Positions 20,920 to 30,091 of a DNA stretch of 64,000 bases are shown here, piece by piece (within the stretch, counting starts at the first letter, position 1; the number at the start of each line of letters is the position of its first letter). This DNA comes from Ramlibacter albus (GTDB lineage Bacteria; Pseudomonadota; Gammaproteobacteria; Burkholderiales; Burkholderiaceae_C). The notes under the pieces were generated by a model, which did no database searches, was not told the origin of the DNA, and saw only the letters and a list, made by a program, of their open reading frames with translations. The position numbers and the translations under genes are program-made. The stretch is taken from NCBI RefSeq assembly GCF_014297445.1, contig NZ_JACORU010000001.1, positions 1,054,001 to 1,118,000 on the forward strand. Reading direction: 5' to 3'.

Positions 20920-22089
20920 ATGCTGACCAGGCAGCGGCTGCTGCGCCACATCGAGAAGCGGCTTGGGTTCTTCCGGGCGGTCGAACTCACCGGCCCGCGC
21001 CAGGTCGGGAAGTCCACCCTTGCGCGCCATTTCCTTCCCGCGAACCACCCAAATTATTTCGATCTCGAGCTTCCTGCCGTCAGGGCACTCTTCGCCGATC
21101 CCGAGCCATTGTTGGCCAACGCGGAGGGCCTTGTCGTCATCGACGAAGTCCAGCACGCCCCGCGGCTATACCAGCTCCTGCGCTACCTGATCGATCGGCC
21201 CGACCGAATCGACAGGCCCGGCCAGTACCTCTTGCTCGGGAGCGCCTCGCACAACCTTCTGAAACAGGAGGAGTCGTTGCTGGGGCGTGTCGCGACAGTC
21301 GAAGTCACGGGCCTCACGATTGATGAAACAGGTTGGGAGGACGAAGAAGTGGCCAAGCTATGGCTGCGCGGAGGCTTCCCACTCGCCTTCCTCGCACCTG
21401 ATGACGAGTCGAGCCTTGCATGGCGCCAGAGCGCTCTCGATCGCTATGTTCGAACGGACCTGCCTGGGCTTGTCGGCAATGTCGCAGTGCCGGCCGTCCA
21501 CCGCTTCATGGGAATGCTGTCGCACTTGCATGGGCAGGTCTGGAACGCTGCCGCGCCCGCCCAATCGATGGGCGTCAACGAATCGACGGTCAGGCGCTAC
21601 CTGGATTTCATGACCGAGACTTTCATGATCCGCCAGCTGCCCGCTTTCCACGAAAACCTCGGCAAGCGGCAGGTCAAGGCACCGAAGATTTATTTCCGGG
21701 ACAGCGGCTTTCTCCACGCATTGTGGGGTGTGCGGTCGTTGGGCGACCTGCTGCGACACCCCCATGCCGGTGCGAGCTGGGAGGGTTTTGCCCTTGAGCA
21801 GGTCTTGCGCCTCGCCAAGCCGCAGCAGGCATTTTTCTGGGCCACGCACCAAGGTGCTGAACTCGACCTGGTGATGCTGGATGGAAGCCGTCGCATCGGA
21901 GTGGAGTTCAAGCGTTCGTCGGTCGTTGGGGCGACTCGGAGCATGCACATCGCCATGCATGACCTGAAGCTGGATGCCCTCTACGTCGTCTACGGAGGCC
22001 CACACCGGTATTACCTGGCTGACCGCATGGAAGCCGTGCCACTGTGGTCCCTGCTTCCATCACGGGATGTCAAGACCGGCGCACCCTGA
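20920..22089 (+). CDS. AAA-type ATPase with DUF4143 C-terminal domain
   Basis: A 389-residue protein: RFFRAVELTGPRQVGKSTLARHF-type Walker A near residue 25 (TGPRQVGKST), Walker B VVIDEVQHAP, sensor-like LLLGSAS, then the DUF4143 domain with a winged-helix (GVNESTVRRYLDFM) and a nuclease-like end (GAELDLVML, GVEFKRS) resembling restriction-endonuclease-fold motifs D-ExK. These common accessory ATPases have no settled function; links to mobile elements or toxin-antitoxin-like loci have been proposed for relatives. ATG 20920 gives the usual N-terminus. In-frame ATGs at 20872 and 20890 lie inside the palindrome. Confidence 0.88.
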   Translation: MLTRQRLLRHIEKRLGFFRAVELTGPRQVGKSTLARHFLPANHPNYFDLELPAVRALFADPEPLLANAEGLVVIDEVQHAPRLYQLLRYLIDRPDRIDRPGQYLLLGSASHNLLKQEESLLGRVATVEVTGLTIDETGWEDEEVAKLWLRGGFPLAFLAPDDESSLAWRQSALDRYVRTDLPGLVGNVAVPAVHRFMGMLSHLHGQVWNAAAPAQSMGVNESTVRRYLDFMTETFMIRQLPAFHENLGKRQVKAPKIYFRDSGFLHALWGVRSLGDLLRHPHAGASWEGFALEQVLRLAKPQQAFFWATHQGAELDLVMLDGSRRIGVEFKRSSVVGATRSMHIAMHDLKLDALYVVYGGPHRYYLADRMEAVPLWSLLPSRDVKTGAP

Positions 22090-22129
22090 GTCGCGTCGCC
22101 GCCACACCCGAAAATTTATTTGCGCCTGA

Positions 22130-22345
22130 CAACCCTGTGGATGGTTCCGGCCCAACTCGGGCGTTGTCCACAGCGCGGTGCCCGGGCCCGAAGTTGTCCC
22201 TGTTTCGCGAGCAACGCGGAAGCGCACCCGTCCACAGCCGTCCACGGCACGCAAGTGCTTGGCGCGCAAGGGCAAAAGCGCGGTTATCAACACGAGGGGC
22301 CCGCCCTTATCTGCTACGACTACTTTGAAACATTGAATTGAAGAA
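22130..22345. other. Non-coding region resembling a replication-origin unwinding module
   Basis: The 356-base gap between 22089 and 22446 has DnaA-box-like sites: TGTGGATGG (22136-22144), TTGTCCACA (22164-22172, one mismatch to TTATCCACA), CCGTCCACA (22228-22236) and TTATCAACA (22284-22292, one mismatch). The last is followed by a GC run (aggggcccgccc) and then ctgctacgactactttga, which looks like DnaA-trio repeats leading into an AT-richer stretch. Box, GC cluster, trios is the order of the basal unwinding system at bacterial origins. Confidence 0.45.
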
Positions 22346-22445
22346 GGACTACAGCGCGGATCTGGCAGGAGGGTGATGGAGGGGGCTTGAGGGCTTGCGG
22401 GTTGCCGACGCAGAATCCGTCCCTCACTGCAAGGAGCCCACCGCC

Positions 22446-22826
22446 ATGCCCTCGATCCTGTCGCACGTTTCGCTCGGCACCAACCAGTACGAGCGGGCCA
22501 AGGCCTTCTACGACGCCGTGCTCGGCACCCTGGGCATCGGCTGCCTCATGTCGTTCGACGGCGGTGCCGGCTACGGCCGCAAGTTCCCCGAGTTCTGGGT
22601 GCAGCTGCCCCACGACCAGCAGCGCGCCACGGTGGGCAACGGGGTGCACATCTGCTTCCGGGCCGAGTCGGTGGACCAGGTCAAGGCCTTCCATGCCAGG
22701 GCGCTGGAGCTGGGCGGCACGGACGACGGCGCGCCGGGTTATCGAAAGGAGTACAGCGACAACTACTACGCCGCGTTCGTGCGCGACCTCGACGGCAACA
22801 AGATCGAGGCGATGCTGATGACGTGA
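22446..22826 (+). CDS. VOC family (glyoxalase/dioxygenase-fold) protein
   Basis: A 126-residue single-module vicinal oxygen chelate protein. The pattern ILSHVSLGTNQYERAKAFYDAVL...LG at the start and AAFVRDLDGNKIEAM at the end is typical, with a metal-site His near the N-terminus and Glu near the C-terminus. Such proteins act as glutathione-type lyases, dioxygenases or resistance proteins; the substrate here is unknown. The ATG at 22446 follows aaggagcccaccgcc. Confidence 0.85.
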   Translation: MPSILSHVSLGTNQYERAKAFYDAVLGTLGIGCLMSFDGGAGYGRKFPEFWVQLPHDQQRATVGNGVHICFRAESVDQVKAFHARALELGGTDDGAPGYRKEYSDNYYAAFVRDLDGNKIEAMLMT

Positions 22827-22904
22827 CGCCTGCGCGCCGTCCGACAGCCACGCGCAACCCCGCTTCCCAGAATGAGCCCATCAGGCACGAAACGAGGTAC
22901 CGAG

Positions 22905-23102
22905 ATGACTCATCGCTACAAGAACCAACCCGAAGACAAGCAGACACCGCAGTCCGGCAAGGTGCAGAACGACACCAACAAGCAGGGCATGGAGCGCCCC
23001 ACGCAGAAGAACGAGGGCCAGCGCACGCCGCAAAGCCGCCACGACCGCGAGGACCACATCGGCAACAACCAATCGAAGATGCGCCGCAGCGCCAGGCCCT
23101 AG
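22905..23102 (+). CDS. Small hydrophilic, probably disordered protein
   Basis: A 65-residue protein (MTHRYKNQPEDKQTPQ...) very rich in Gln, Asn, Lys, Arg and Glu, with almost no hydrophobic residues. No domain recognised. Composition is like small stress-linked disordered proteins, but that is only a resemblance. Start chosen at ATG 22905 after cgaggtaccgag; an upstream in-frame ATG lies at 22872. Its 3' end overlaps the convergent AHSA1 gene by four bases. Confidence 0.6.
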   Translation: MTHRYKNQPEDKQTPQSGKVQNDTNKQGMERPTQKNEGQRTPQSRHDREDHIGNNQSKMRRSARP

Positions 23103-23581
23103 AGGGCGATGCGCCGCGGGAACAGCTCGCGCTCGAGCTTCTCGAGCATCTTGGCCCAGCCCTGCTGGCTCTGCTTCTCGTAGGCATGCGCCATGGGGCT
23201 GTCGCCCATCTCGTGCGTCAGCACGAGCTCGCAGGCCATCGGGCCGTTGGGCGTGAAGTCGAGGGCCACGCGGGTGACGGTATCGTCGGTGTAGGGCGGC
23301 ACGGAGAAGTCGAAGACGAGGCGCCTGGGCCGGTCGATCTCGACGTAGGTGCCGCGATGGTCCATGTCCATCACGCTCTCGTCGCCGTCCGCCGTGGGGC
23401 GGCGGTCGGTGACGAAGAACTCGCCGCCGACACGCGAGTCGATCTCGCAGCGCATGATGTTGCCGGTGCGGGTGGCAAAGAGGAAACGGCCCGCATCGCG
23501 CGGGTTGAGCCAGGCATCGAAGACGCGCTCGGCCGGCGCGTTGTATCGATGTGTGACCCGTACAACTACTGGGGAGCTCAT
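23099..23581 (-). CDS. SRPBCC family protein, AHSA1-like
   Basis: A 160-residue protein with the START/Bet v1-type fold of the AHSA1 group: VVRVTHRYNAPAERVFDAWL at the N-terminus, GGEFFVTD in the middle, and the long C-terminal helix QSQQGWAKMLEKLERELF. Bacterial members are ligand-binding proteins of mostly unknown role and are often paired with ArsR regulators; no such regulator is adjacent here. Confidence 0.85.
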   Translation of the reverse strand: MSSPVVVRVTHRYNAPAERVFDAWLNPRDAGRFLFATRTGNIMRCEIDSRVGGEFFVTDRRPTADGDESVMDMDHRGTYVEIDRPRRLVFDFSVPPYTDDTVTRVALDFTPNGPMACELVLTHEMGDSPMAHAYEKQSQQGWAKMLEKLERELFPRRIAL

Positions 23582-23612
23582 CCGGCGGTTATCGCGCGCG
23601 CACCCTGCAAAG

Positions 23613-23867
23613 TCAAGCCGGGAGCTCTATCTTCACTTCGAGAACTTCCAGATTGTCCTGCTTCTGCAGGTCGACCTTGATGTCCTTCGGGTCGATCTTG
23701 ACGTACTTGCTGATCACGGCCACCAGGTCGCGCTGCAGGTCCGGCAGGTAGTCCGGCTGGCCCGGGTTGCGGCCGCTCCTCTCGTGCGCCAGGATGATCT
23801 GCAGCCGCTCCTTGGCCACGCTGGCCGTCTTTTTCTTCTCGCCGAGCAGGAAGGAAAGCAGGTTCAT
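23613..23867 (-). CDS. minE: Cell division topological specificity factor MinE
   Basis: An 84-residue protein. The N-terminal amphipathic region ([22 protein letters not shown]) binds membrane, then the MinD-activating helix [11 protein letters not shown], and the C-terminal topological-specificity domain with [14 protein letters not shown]. MinE drives the pole-to-pole MinCD oscillation that places the septum at midcell. Last gene of minCDE; its ATG overlaps the minD stop by four bases. Confidence 0.97.
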   Translation of the reverse strand: MNLLSFLLGEKKKTASVAKERLQIILAHERSGRNPGQPDYLPDLQRDLVAVISKYVKIDPKDIKVDLQKQDNLEVLEVKIELPA

Positions 23868-24685
23868 CCGCGGCTCCCGAACAGGCGCTTGAGGAACCCC
23901 GCCTTCTGCGCGTCGACGAAGCGCAGCGGCTTGTCCTCGCCGAGGAAGCGCGCCACCACGTCCTTGTAGGCCTCGCTCACGTCGCTGCCCTTCAGGTGCA
24001 CGGCGGGGGTGCCCTGGTTGGAGGCCTGCAGCACGGTTTCGCTCTCGGGGACCACGCCGATCAGGCCGATGCGCAGGATGTCCTGGATGTCGGTGAGGGA
24101 CAGCATCTGGCCCTGGTCGACGCGGTTGGGGTTGTAGCGGGTGATGAGCAGGTGCTCCTTGACCGGCTCCTTGCCTTCGATCGCGCGCTTGGTCTTGCTC
24201 GCCAGCATGCCGAGGATGCGGTCGCTGTCGCGCACCGAGCTCACCTCGGGGTTGGTGACGACCAGCGCTTCATCGGCGAAGTGCATCGCCATCAGCGCGC
24301 CGGTCTCGATGCCGGCCGGCGAGTCGCAGACGATGTATTCGAAGCCCATGCCGGAAAGTTCATTGAGGACTTTCTCGACGCCGTCTTTCGTGAGGGCTTC
24401 CTTGTCGCGGGTCTGCGAGGCAGCCAGCACGAACAGGTTCTCGCAGTGCTTGTCCTTGATGAGCGCCTGGTTGAGCGTCGCCTCGCCGTGGAGCACGTTG
24501 ACGAAGTCGTACACCACGCGCCGCTCGCAGCCCATGATGAGGTCCAGGTTGCGCAGGCCGACGTCGAAGTCGATGACGGCCGTCTTGTGGCCGGCGAGGG
24601 CCAGGCCACTGGCAAAGCTGGCGCTGGTGGTCGTCTTGCCGACGCCGCCCTTGCCGGACGTGACGACGATGATCTTCGCTGTCAT
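23864..24685 (-). CDS. minD: Septum site-determining protein MinD
   Basis: A 273-residue membrane-cycling ATPase. The deviant Walker A is [13 protein letters not shown] at residues 10-22, switch I is [13 protein letters not shown], switch II is [11 protein letters not shown], and the C-terminal amphipathic membrane-targeting helix is [14 protein letters not shown]. MinD recruits MinC and is released from membrane by MinE. It sits six bases after minC and overlaps minE. Confidence 0.98.
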   Translation of the reverse strand: MTAKIIVVTSGKGGVGKTTTSASFASGLALAGHKTAVIDFDVGLRNLDLIMGCERRVVYDFVNVLHGEATLNQALIKDKHCENLFVLAASQTRDKEALTKDGVEKVLNELSGMGFEYIVCDSPAGIETGALMAMHFADEALVVTNPEVSSVRDSDRILGMLASKTKRAIEGKEPVKEHLLITRYNPNRVDQGQMLSLTDIQDILRIGLIGVVPESETVLQASNQGTPAVHLKGSDVSEAYKDVVARFLGEDKPLRFVDAQKAGFLKRLFGSRG

Positions 24686-24691
24686 GGGTGT

Positions 24692-25429
24692 TCAGTTCCT
24701 CAGGGGTTGCATCACCAGCTTGTCGCCGCTGGCGAGGTGGATCTGGGCCGGCTTGCCGCGCAAGTCGGGCGGCAGCGGTGCTTCGCTGGTGCGGTACACA
24801 CCGGCGATGGAAACAAGCTCGGGGTCGAGCGAGAGCGTGAAGATGCGCGCTTCGGTATTGCCGCGGGCACCCGCGATGGCCTTGCCGCGCAGCGGCGCGT
24901 AGACGTGCACGTTGCCGTCTGCGATCACTTCCGCGCCGGGGTTCACCATGGCCAGCACCACGAGGTCGCGGCCTTTCGCATAGACCTGCTGGCCGGAGCG
25001 CAGAGGCTTGTCGACGACGAGCGCATGCGTGGGCACTTGCACGACCGTGGGTTCGGGTGCTTTCTCTTCAGGCGCTGCTTCACGCTCGACGTGCAGGATG
25101 CCCGCGTCGCCCGCTTCCACGAACCCTTCGCGCTGCGCCGCGCGTGTGTGCGCCTGGCTGCCACCCTTCACCGCGACGGGGCTGAGGCGGTAGCCGGTGA
25201 GCAGGGCCTTGAGTTGCGCGAAGTCCACGTCGCCGGCGCCTTGCAGCGGCGAGAGGTCGACAAGAAGCGGGTCGCCGTCGAAGAAGTCGGGGATGTCGCC
25301 GAAGCGCTGCGCCAGCTCATCGGCCAGGCGGGCGAGGTCGGTGGATTTCAGCAGCAGCGCCACCAGCGGCAGGTTGGCACTCTTGATCTCGAACGTGGCA
25401 GGCGCTTTGCCTGCAAGGGAAACGGACAT
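24692..25429 (-). CDS. minC: Septum site-determining protein MinC
   Basis: A 245-residue FtsZ assembly inhibitor. The N-terminal FtsZ-binding domain (FEIKSANLPLVALLL) is joined by a variable acidic linker to the C-terminal beta-helix, which shows GQQVYAKGRDLVVLAMVNPGAEVIADGNVHVYAPLRGKA-type glycine turns. The open frame extends upstream, but ATG 25429 begins the conserved domain. First gene of minCDE, divergent from a small exported protein. Confidence 0.95.
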   Translation of the reverse strand: MSVSLAGKAPATFEIKSANLPLVALLLKSTDLARLADELAQRFGDIPDFFDGDPLLVDLSPLQGAGDVDFAQLKALLTGYRLSPVAVKGGSQAHTRAAQREGFVEAGDAGILHVEREAAPEEKAPEPTVVQVPTHALVVDKPLRSGQQVYAKGRDLVVLAMVNPGAEVIADGNVHVYAPLRGKAIAGARGNTEARIFTLSLDPELVSIAGVYRTSEAPLPPDLRGKPAQIHLASGDKLVMQPLRN

Positions 25430-25473
25430 CGATGCGAGCGGAGGAAGGGCGGCGCATCTTAGCAGTGCGCGGT

Positions 25474-25481
25474 GTCCTACA
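25474..25481. promoter_or_regulatory. gtcctaca motif, copy 1
   Basis: One of four intergenic copies of gtcctaca/tgtaggac, here in the divergent gap between minC and the 25555 gene. Role unknown. Confidence 0.25.
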
Positions 25482-25554
25482 AACTTTGTTGCATCTGGCG
25501 TGTGGCAGGGCTGGGGGCGGTTGACCAAACTGGGTGCAACGCAGGGAGACCGCC

Positions 25555-26022
25555 ATGACACCGCATCGTCCTTCGCACTGGATCATCTTGTTCCTCGTGG
25601 TGCTTGCCGCGCTGTTCACGCTGCGCGAGGTGCAGGGCCAGACGTCCACCAACGCCCGCTCGCAGTTCGAGGGCATGCCTTCGATGGCGGGTGCGCAGGC
25701 CGGCACGGGCGCGCAGGCTGGGCCGCCGCAGGGTGGCCTGGGCGTGCAGGGCAGCGACGCCGCGGGGCTGCGCCTGATGCGCCCGCGCTCGGTGGACGAG
25801 CCGCGCTCCGCGATGCGTGCGGAGATCAAGGACGAACTCGACATGGTGCGGCCGCAGCTGGCCGATAACGAAACGGCCGAAGCCATCATCCGCAACCGCG
25901 GCGAGAAGCCGGCGCGAGACACCGGCATGGCCCGCGACACGGGCGGCACGACCCGGCACGCGCTGCGCAGCGTGCGCCGCGCGGCGAAGAACATCCGCCA
26001 CCCGGCCGTCGCACAGCTCTAA
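25555..26022 (+). CDS. Hypothetical exported or membrane-anchored protein
   Basis: A 155-residue protein with one N-terminal hydrophobic segment (HWIILFLVVLAALFTL) and a Gly/Ala/Gln-rich linker, followed by a charged C-terminal part with ADNETAEAIIRNRGEKPA. No family recognised. The segment ends near EVQGQ without a lipobox, so it may be an anchor or an uncleaved signal. The ATG at 25555 follows gcagggagaccgcc. Convergent with the truncated glycosylase gene. Confidence 0.6.
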   Translation: MTPHRPSHWIILFLVVLAALFTLREVQGQTSTNARSQFEGMPSMAGAQAGTGAQAGPPQGGLGVQGSDAAGLRLMRPRSVDEPRSAMRAEIKDELDMVRPQLADNETAEAIIRNRGEKPARDTGMARDTGGTTRHALRSVRRAAKNIRHPAVAQL

Positions 26023-26025
26023 CCC

Positions 26026-26259
26026 TTACCCGCCTTTCGCAAGTGCACGTGCGAGCAACTTGCCGGCAGGCCCCACGAAGGGATGGCCTTGCAAGTCCTC
26101 CTGGTCGCCCGGTTGTTCGCCCACCAGCATCAGCTTCGGCTTGAGCTTGCCTTCACCGATGACGGATTGCGTCGCGAATTCGCCGATGGGGCATTCGCGG
26201 CAAGCCATGGTGGCCGCCTTCAATTGGCCCAGCGACGCGATGGCCCCGCGCTTGGGCAT
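26026..26259 (-). pseudogene. Truncated UdgX-like uracil-DNA glycosylase
   Basis: A 77-residue frame matching the N-terminal portion of family 4/UdgX glycosylases: CRECPIGEFATQSVIGEG supplies one Cys pair of the iron-sulfur site, and LMLVGEQPGDQEDLQGHPFVGPAGKLL is motif A. It stops directly afterwards, losing the remaining cluster ligands, the substrate pocket and the KRRIHQ-type loop. In many bacteria this domain is fused to, or follows, the TIGR03915 protein, which is encoded seven bases upstream here. Very likely inactive. Confidence 0.8.
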
Positions 26260-26266
26260 GGAAGCT

Positions 26267-26935
26267 TCAGGCCGCGGGCGCGGGGCGGAAGACGTCCTGC
26301 AGGCACGTGAGCCAGCCGGCGCTGTCCGCCTCCTTCGGCACGCGCTCGCGCGCCATGCCGGGCGCGAAGAGCAGCTTCTGCCCGTCGAAGCGCACGCTGC
26401 GCTCGGGCGTGAAGATCGCCCACGGCTGCTCGTGGTAGCGCCGCAGGAACCACGGGGCCACCGCTTCGAGCACGTGGTGCGAAGGTTCGTAATAGGCGAC
26501 CTGCGCCTGGTCCAGCGGCTGGAAGCGCAGGTAGGTCTTCATCTTGTGGATGTCGCGGCGCACGGCATGGGCCATGTGCTGCGCCCGCATCATGTCGGGG
26601 TCGGCCGGGTCGTTGCGAAGATCGGGCTCGTGCACCAGGCGCCACAGCAGGCGGTAGAGCAGCCCGAAGCGCTCCGGGTCGCGGTGCAGCACCACCGATT
26701 CGCACAGGCGCAGGAACGACGCGGGGACGATCGCGCTGGCGGCGCGCGGCACGCCCTTCGGCCGCGAGGCGGCCGCGGGCAAAGGGGCCGTGAACAGTTC
26801 GGCAAACGCCGGCCGGCCCATCTGCCACTGCACGTTGTCGGGGTGCACTTGTTGCGCGAGCAGCTCGCGCGACTCGGCACGGAACCCCGCAAGGTCCGTT
26901 TCGCCCGCCAAATGCGCCTGCGTCGCAATCTTCAT
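26267..26935 (-). CDS. TIGR03915/DUF4130 family DNA metabolism protein
   Basis: A 222-residue protein with the family pattern HLAGETDLAGFRAESRELLAQ, PASFLRLCESVVLHRDPERFGLLYRLLWRL, KMKTYLRFQPL and the C-terminal FAPGMAR. In many bacteria it is found with a radical SAM partner or fused to a UdgX glycosylase; its exact reaction is unknown. Here the neighbouring glycosylase is truncated, so the pair may no longer work together. ATG 26935 begins the conserved part. Confidence 0.82.
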   Translation of the reverse strand: MKIATQAHLAGETDLAGFRAESRELLAQQVHPDNVQWQMGRPAFAELFTAPLPAAASRPKGVPRAASAIVPASFLRLCESVVLHRDPERFGLLYRLLWRLVHEPDLRNDPADPDMMRAQHMAHAVRRDIHKMKTYLRFQPLDQAQVAYYEPSHHVLEAVAPWFLRRYHEQPWAIFTPERSVRFDGQKLLFAPGMARERVPKEADSAGWLTCLQDVFRPAPAA

Positions 26936-26995
26936 GCGCGATTGTCCACCCGCTGGGGCTTCTCCGGTGTGCGCTGTAACCAGCATTCGTGTGCC

Positions 26996-27979
26996 TTATG
27001 CCGCACGAAGGCGGCGATGGCGCGCTTCGGTGGCCAGGTAGAGCAGGGCGGCCACGCCGAGCGGCGCGATGTAGTAGATGGCGCGGTAGGCCAGCAGCGC
27101 AGCCAGCAGCTGCCCCTCGGGCACGCGGTGCGACAGCAGCGCAAGGAACACGGCTTCCAGCACGCCCAGGCCGGCGGGCACGCGCACGATCAGCCCGGCC
27201 ATCGCGGCCAGCAGCAGCACGCTCAGCACCGCGCTGTATTCGACGCGCCCTTGCAACAGTGTCCAGATGACGGCGGCGATCGTCGCCCAGTTGGCCGCGG
27301 AAATGCCCACCTGCAGGAAGGCCATGCGGTGCGGCGGCAGCTCGATCTCGTGGCCGCGAATGGTCCAGCTGCGGCGCGGCGACCAGATGCAAAGCGCGAG
27401 ATACACGAGCACCGTGGCGAGCAGGCCGATGCCGAGCAAGGTGAGCCCGTCACTGTCGAGCTTCCAGTGTGGCGGCAGCTCCAGCGGCGCGAACGTGAAG
27501 AACGAGCCGGCGAGCGCCATGTCGCCCAGCCAGTTGGTCACCATGCTGAGCGTGAGGATCTTGGCGACGTCGACGGGCCGCACGCCGTGGTGCGAATAGA
27601 GCCGCAGCCGCATGCCCACGCCGCCGACGGTCGAACCCATGTTGAGGTTGAACGCGTAGCTGATGAAGCCGATCTTCATCACCGTGCGCGGGCGGATGCC
27701 GTGGCCCGTGTAGCGGCGGCCGAACAGGTCGAAGCAGCTGTAGAGCAGGTGGCTGACGGCGGCAAGCGCGGCGGCCTGCACGAGCACCGAGGCAGGCAGC
27801 GCGCGCACGCTGCGCCACACGTCGTCCCAGTCGACATTGCGCGCGTAGCGCACGATCAGCACGACCACGAAGGCCAGGAAGGCGATGCCGATGCCGCGCC
27901 TGGCCCAGTGCCACACGGTGTGGCGCGACACGGGTGCCGCGGAACCGGACGTGCGCGACGTGCGCGCGAGGTCGTTCAC
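26996..27979 (-). CDS. ybhN: YbhN/UPF0104 family membrane protein
   Basis: A 327-residue polytopic protein of the lysylphosphatidylglycerol-synthase transmembrane family. Around eight helices are visible, starting with GIGIAFLAFVVVLIVRYA, with the family sequence FNLNMGSTVGGVGMRLRLY after the third. The GTG start at 27979 overlaps the clsB stop (GTGA). Order ybhP-clsB-ybhN matches the E. coli operon, which supports a role linked to phospholipid synthesis or transport, not yet defined. Confidence 0.88.
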   Translation of the reverse strand: MNDLARTSRTSGSAAPVSRHTVWHWARRGIGIAFLAFVVVLIVRYARNVDWDDVWRSVRALPASVLVQAAALAAVSHLLYSCFDLFGRRYTGHGIRPRTVMKIGFISYAFNLNMGSTVGGVGMRLRLYSHHGVRPVDVAKILTLSMVTNWLGDMALAGSFFTFAPLELPPHWKLDSDGLTLLGIGLLATVLVYLALCIWSPRRSWTIRGHEIELPPHRMAFLQVGISAANWATIAAVIWTLLQGRVEYSAVLSVLLLAAMAGLIVRVPAGLGVLEAVFLALLSHRVPEGQLLAALLAYRAIYYIAPLGVAALLYLATEARHRRLRAA

Positions 27980-29202
27980 GCTTTCTCCGTGGCCGGCCGC
28001 GGCGCGGGCGGCGTGAACAGTCGCGGCACGTGGCGGGGCAGCCAGGAGGCCCAGCCCGGATAGCGCCGCGCGAAGTGGTACGCGGCGAAGCTGCGCACCC
28101 AGGCCCAGCCCTTGAGTTCCTCCAGGTCGTCTTCGACGATGTGCTTGCACGAGTGCTGCATCAGGTGCTCGAGCTTTTTCGACAGCTCGGCATTGAAGCC
28201 GCGGTCGCGGATGACAACGTTGGCTTCCAGGTTGAGCGCGAGGCTCAGGGGATCGAGGTTGCTCGAGCCCACGGTGGCCCACTCGTCATCGGCAACGGCC
28301 ACCTTGCCGTGGAACGGCCGCTCGCAGTATTCGAAGATGCGCACGCCCGAGCGGATGAGGTGGTGGTAGAGCATGCTGGCCGCGATCTTGACGATGGGCA
28401 TGTCGGGCTCGCCCTGCAGGATGAGGCGCACGTCCACACCACGCCGTGCCGCGCGCTTGAGCTCCTTGATCAGCCCATAGCCGGGAAAGAAGTACGCGTT
28501 GGCGATGACGATGCGCTTGCGCGCGGCGCGGATCGCGATGCGGTAGTGTCGCTCGATGTCGTTCATGTGCCGCCGGTTGTCGCGGATGACGAACGTCCCC
28601 TGCGCGCTGCCGGCGTTCGGCATCTCGTCGGCCACGTTGCGCAGGTGGCGGCGCCAGCGCCACCACTGCCGGTATTGCGAGTGGCGCTGGCCCTCGGCGA
28701 GCGCCGCGTGGCAGAAGCGGTGGATCTCGGCCACGAGCGGGCCGTGGATCTCCACGGAATAGTCCTGCTTGGCTTCCGGGCCGTAGTCGGCCAGGTGGTC
28801 CGCCGAGTAGTTGATGCCTCCCACGAAGGCGACCTCGCCGTCGATCACGACGATCTTGCGGTGCATGCGCCGCAGCACCTTGGGCCGCCAGCCGAAGGGG
28901 CGCGGGCCGGGGTCGAACACGTGCACGCGCACGCCGGCTTCGGCCAGCGACGCCATGAAGCGCGGCGAGAAGTCGGGCGAGCCCCAGCCGTCGATGGTGA
29001 TGTCCACCTCCACGCCGCGCCGCGCGGCGGCGATGAGCGCCTCGTGCAGCTGCAGGCCCACCTTGTCCTCGAACAGGATGAAGGTCTCCAGGATCACTTC
29101 GCGCTTCGCATTGGCGATGCACGCGAACACGCGCGGGTAGAACTCCTCCCCGTTTTCAAGGAGGTCGAACTTGTTGCCGCTCGTCCATTTCCAGTCGCTC
29201 AC
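27976..29202 (-). CDS. clsB: Cardiolipin synthase B
   Basis: A 408-residue phospholipase D family enzyme that condenses phospholipids to cardiolipin. The two HKD motifs are [18 protein letters not shown] and [18 protein letters not shown]. There are no N-terminal membrane helices, as in ClsB rather than ClsA. The GTG start at 29202 overlaps the stop of the phosphatase-family gene, and its own stop overlaps ybhN. The open frame extends far upstream, but the extra residues are out-of-frame shadow of the preceding gene. Confidence 0.93.
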   Translation of the reverse strand: MSDWKWTSGNKFDLLENGEEFYPRVFACIANAKREVILETFILFEDKVGLQLHEALIAAARRGVEVDITIDGWGSPDFSPRFMASLAEAGVRVHVFDPGPRPFGWRPKVLRRMHRKIVVIDGEVAFVGGINYSADHLADYGPEAKQDYSVEIHGPLVAEIHRFCHAALAEGQRHSQYRQWWRWRRHLRNVADEMPNAGSAQGTFVIRDNRRHMNDIERHYRIAIRAARKRIVIANAYFFPGYGLIKELKRAARRGVDVRLILQGEPDMPIVKIAASMLYHHLIRSGVRIFEYCERPFHGKVAVADDEWATVGSSNLDPLSLALNLEANVVIRDRGFNAELSKKLEHLMQHSCKHIVEDDLEELKGWAWVRSFAAYHFARRYPGWASWLPRHVPRLFTPPAPRPATEKA

Positions 29203-29969
29203 AGGTGCAGCTCCGCGACAAGGGGCGCATGGTCCGACAGGTGCGACCAGGGCTTGCGGGGCAACACCACCGGCAAGTGCACGGAGCAATTGCGCACGTA
29301 GATGCGGTCCAGCGACAGGATCGGGAAGATCGACGGGAAGGTCTTGGCCGGCTCGCCGTACGCGGTGACGAACACCTCGCGCAGGCCGCAGGTTTCCCAA
29401 AGCCGGTCGTTCGCGCGGCGGCGCCAGTCGTTGAAGTCGCCTGCGACGACGAGCGGGTCCTCGGGCGGCACCTCGCTGTGGATCATGGCGCACAGCAGGT
29501 CCAGCTGCTGCTGCCGGTGGTTTTCCGCCAGGCCCAGGTGCACGCAGATCGCGTGCACGTCGCGCGCCTGGCCCGGGATGCGGATCACGCAATGCAACAG
29601 GCCGCGCTTCTCGGGGCCCGTGATCGACACGTCGTGGTTCTGGAAGTGCACGATCGGGAACTTCGACATCACCGCGTTGCCGTGGTGCCCCTTGGGGTAC
29701 ACCATGTTCTTGCCGTACGCGTACTGCGGCCAGATGCTGTCCGCGAGGAACTCGTAGTGCGGCGCGTCCGGCCAGGCCTCGCCGACCTTGCGCCCATGCT
29801 CCTCGTGCGTGCCCAGCACCTCCTGCAGGAACACGACGTCGGCGCCCACCTTGCGCACGGCGTCGCGCAGCTCGGGCAGGATGAAGCGGCGGTTGAAGCT
29901 GGTGAACCCCTTGTGGATGTTGACCGTCATCACGGTCAGCGGCGGGGGCGAAGCGTGGGTTTCGCTCAT
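29199..29969 (-). CDS. ybhP: Endonuclease/exonuclease/phosphatase family protein YbhP
   Basis: A 256-residue metal-dependent phosphodiesterase-fold protein. Motifs: TVNIHKGF at the start, [30 protein letters not shown] and the final [10 protein letters not shown]. It heads the ybhP-clsB-ybhN operon with GTGA overlaps to the next gene. Substrate is unknown; the operon suggests phospholipid-related chemistry. Confidence 0.9.
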   Translation of the reverse strand: MSETHASPPPLTVMTVNIHKGFTSFNRRFILPELRDAVRKVGADVVFLQEVLGTHEEHGRKVGEAWPDAPHYEFLADSIWPQYAYGKNMVYPKGHHGNAVMSKFPIVHFQNHDVSITGPEKRGLLHCVIRIPGQARDVHAICVHLGLAENHRQQQLDLLCAMIHSEVPPEDPLVVAGDFNDWRRRANDRLWETCGLREVFVTAYGEPAKTFPSIFPILSLDRIYVRNCSVHLPVVLPRKPWSHLSDHAPLVAELHL

Positions 29970-30027
29970 GGGCTGCGGTTCGTTTTATGGGGGAGCTTTT
30001 CTTGTACAGCCCGGCTTTTGCCCGGGG

Positions 30028-30035
30028 TGTAGGAC
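30028..30035. promoter_or_regulatory. tgtaggac motif, copy 2
   Basis: Reverse-orientation copy of gtcctaca in the gap between ybhP and pagL. A GC hairpin without T run follows at 30045-30062. Confidence 0.25.
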
Positions 30036-30091
30036 GCCTGCCCCGGACGCCCTCGGGCGTCCTAAGCGCCCCTGTGCCAGAATCGCCGCCC

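Noticed and set aside
22044..22341. Short ORFs over the origin-like region
   Set aside because: No ribosome site or family match, and they cross DnaA-box-like sequence.
30045..30062. GC hairpin upstream of pagL as terminator
   Set aside because: No T run and not positioned after a gene end in the proper sense; left unassigned.
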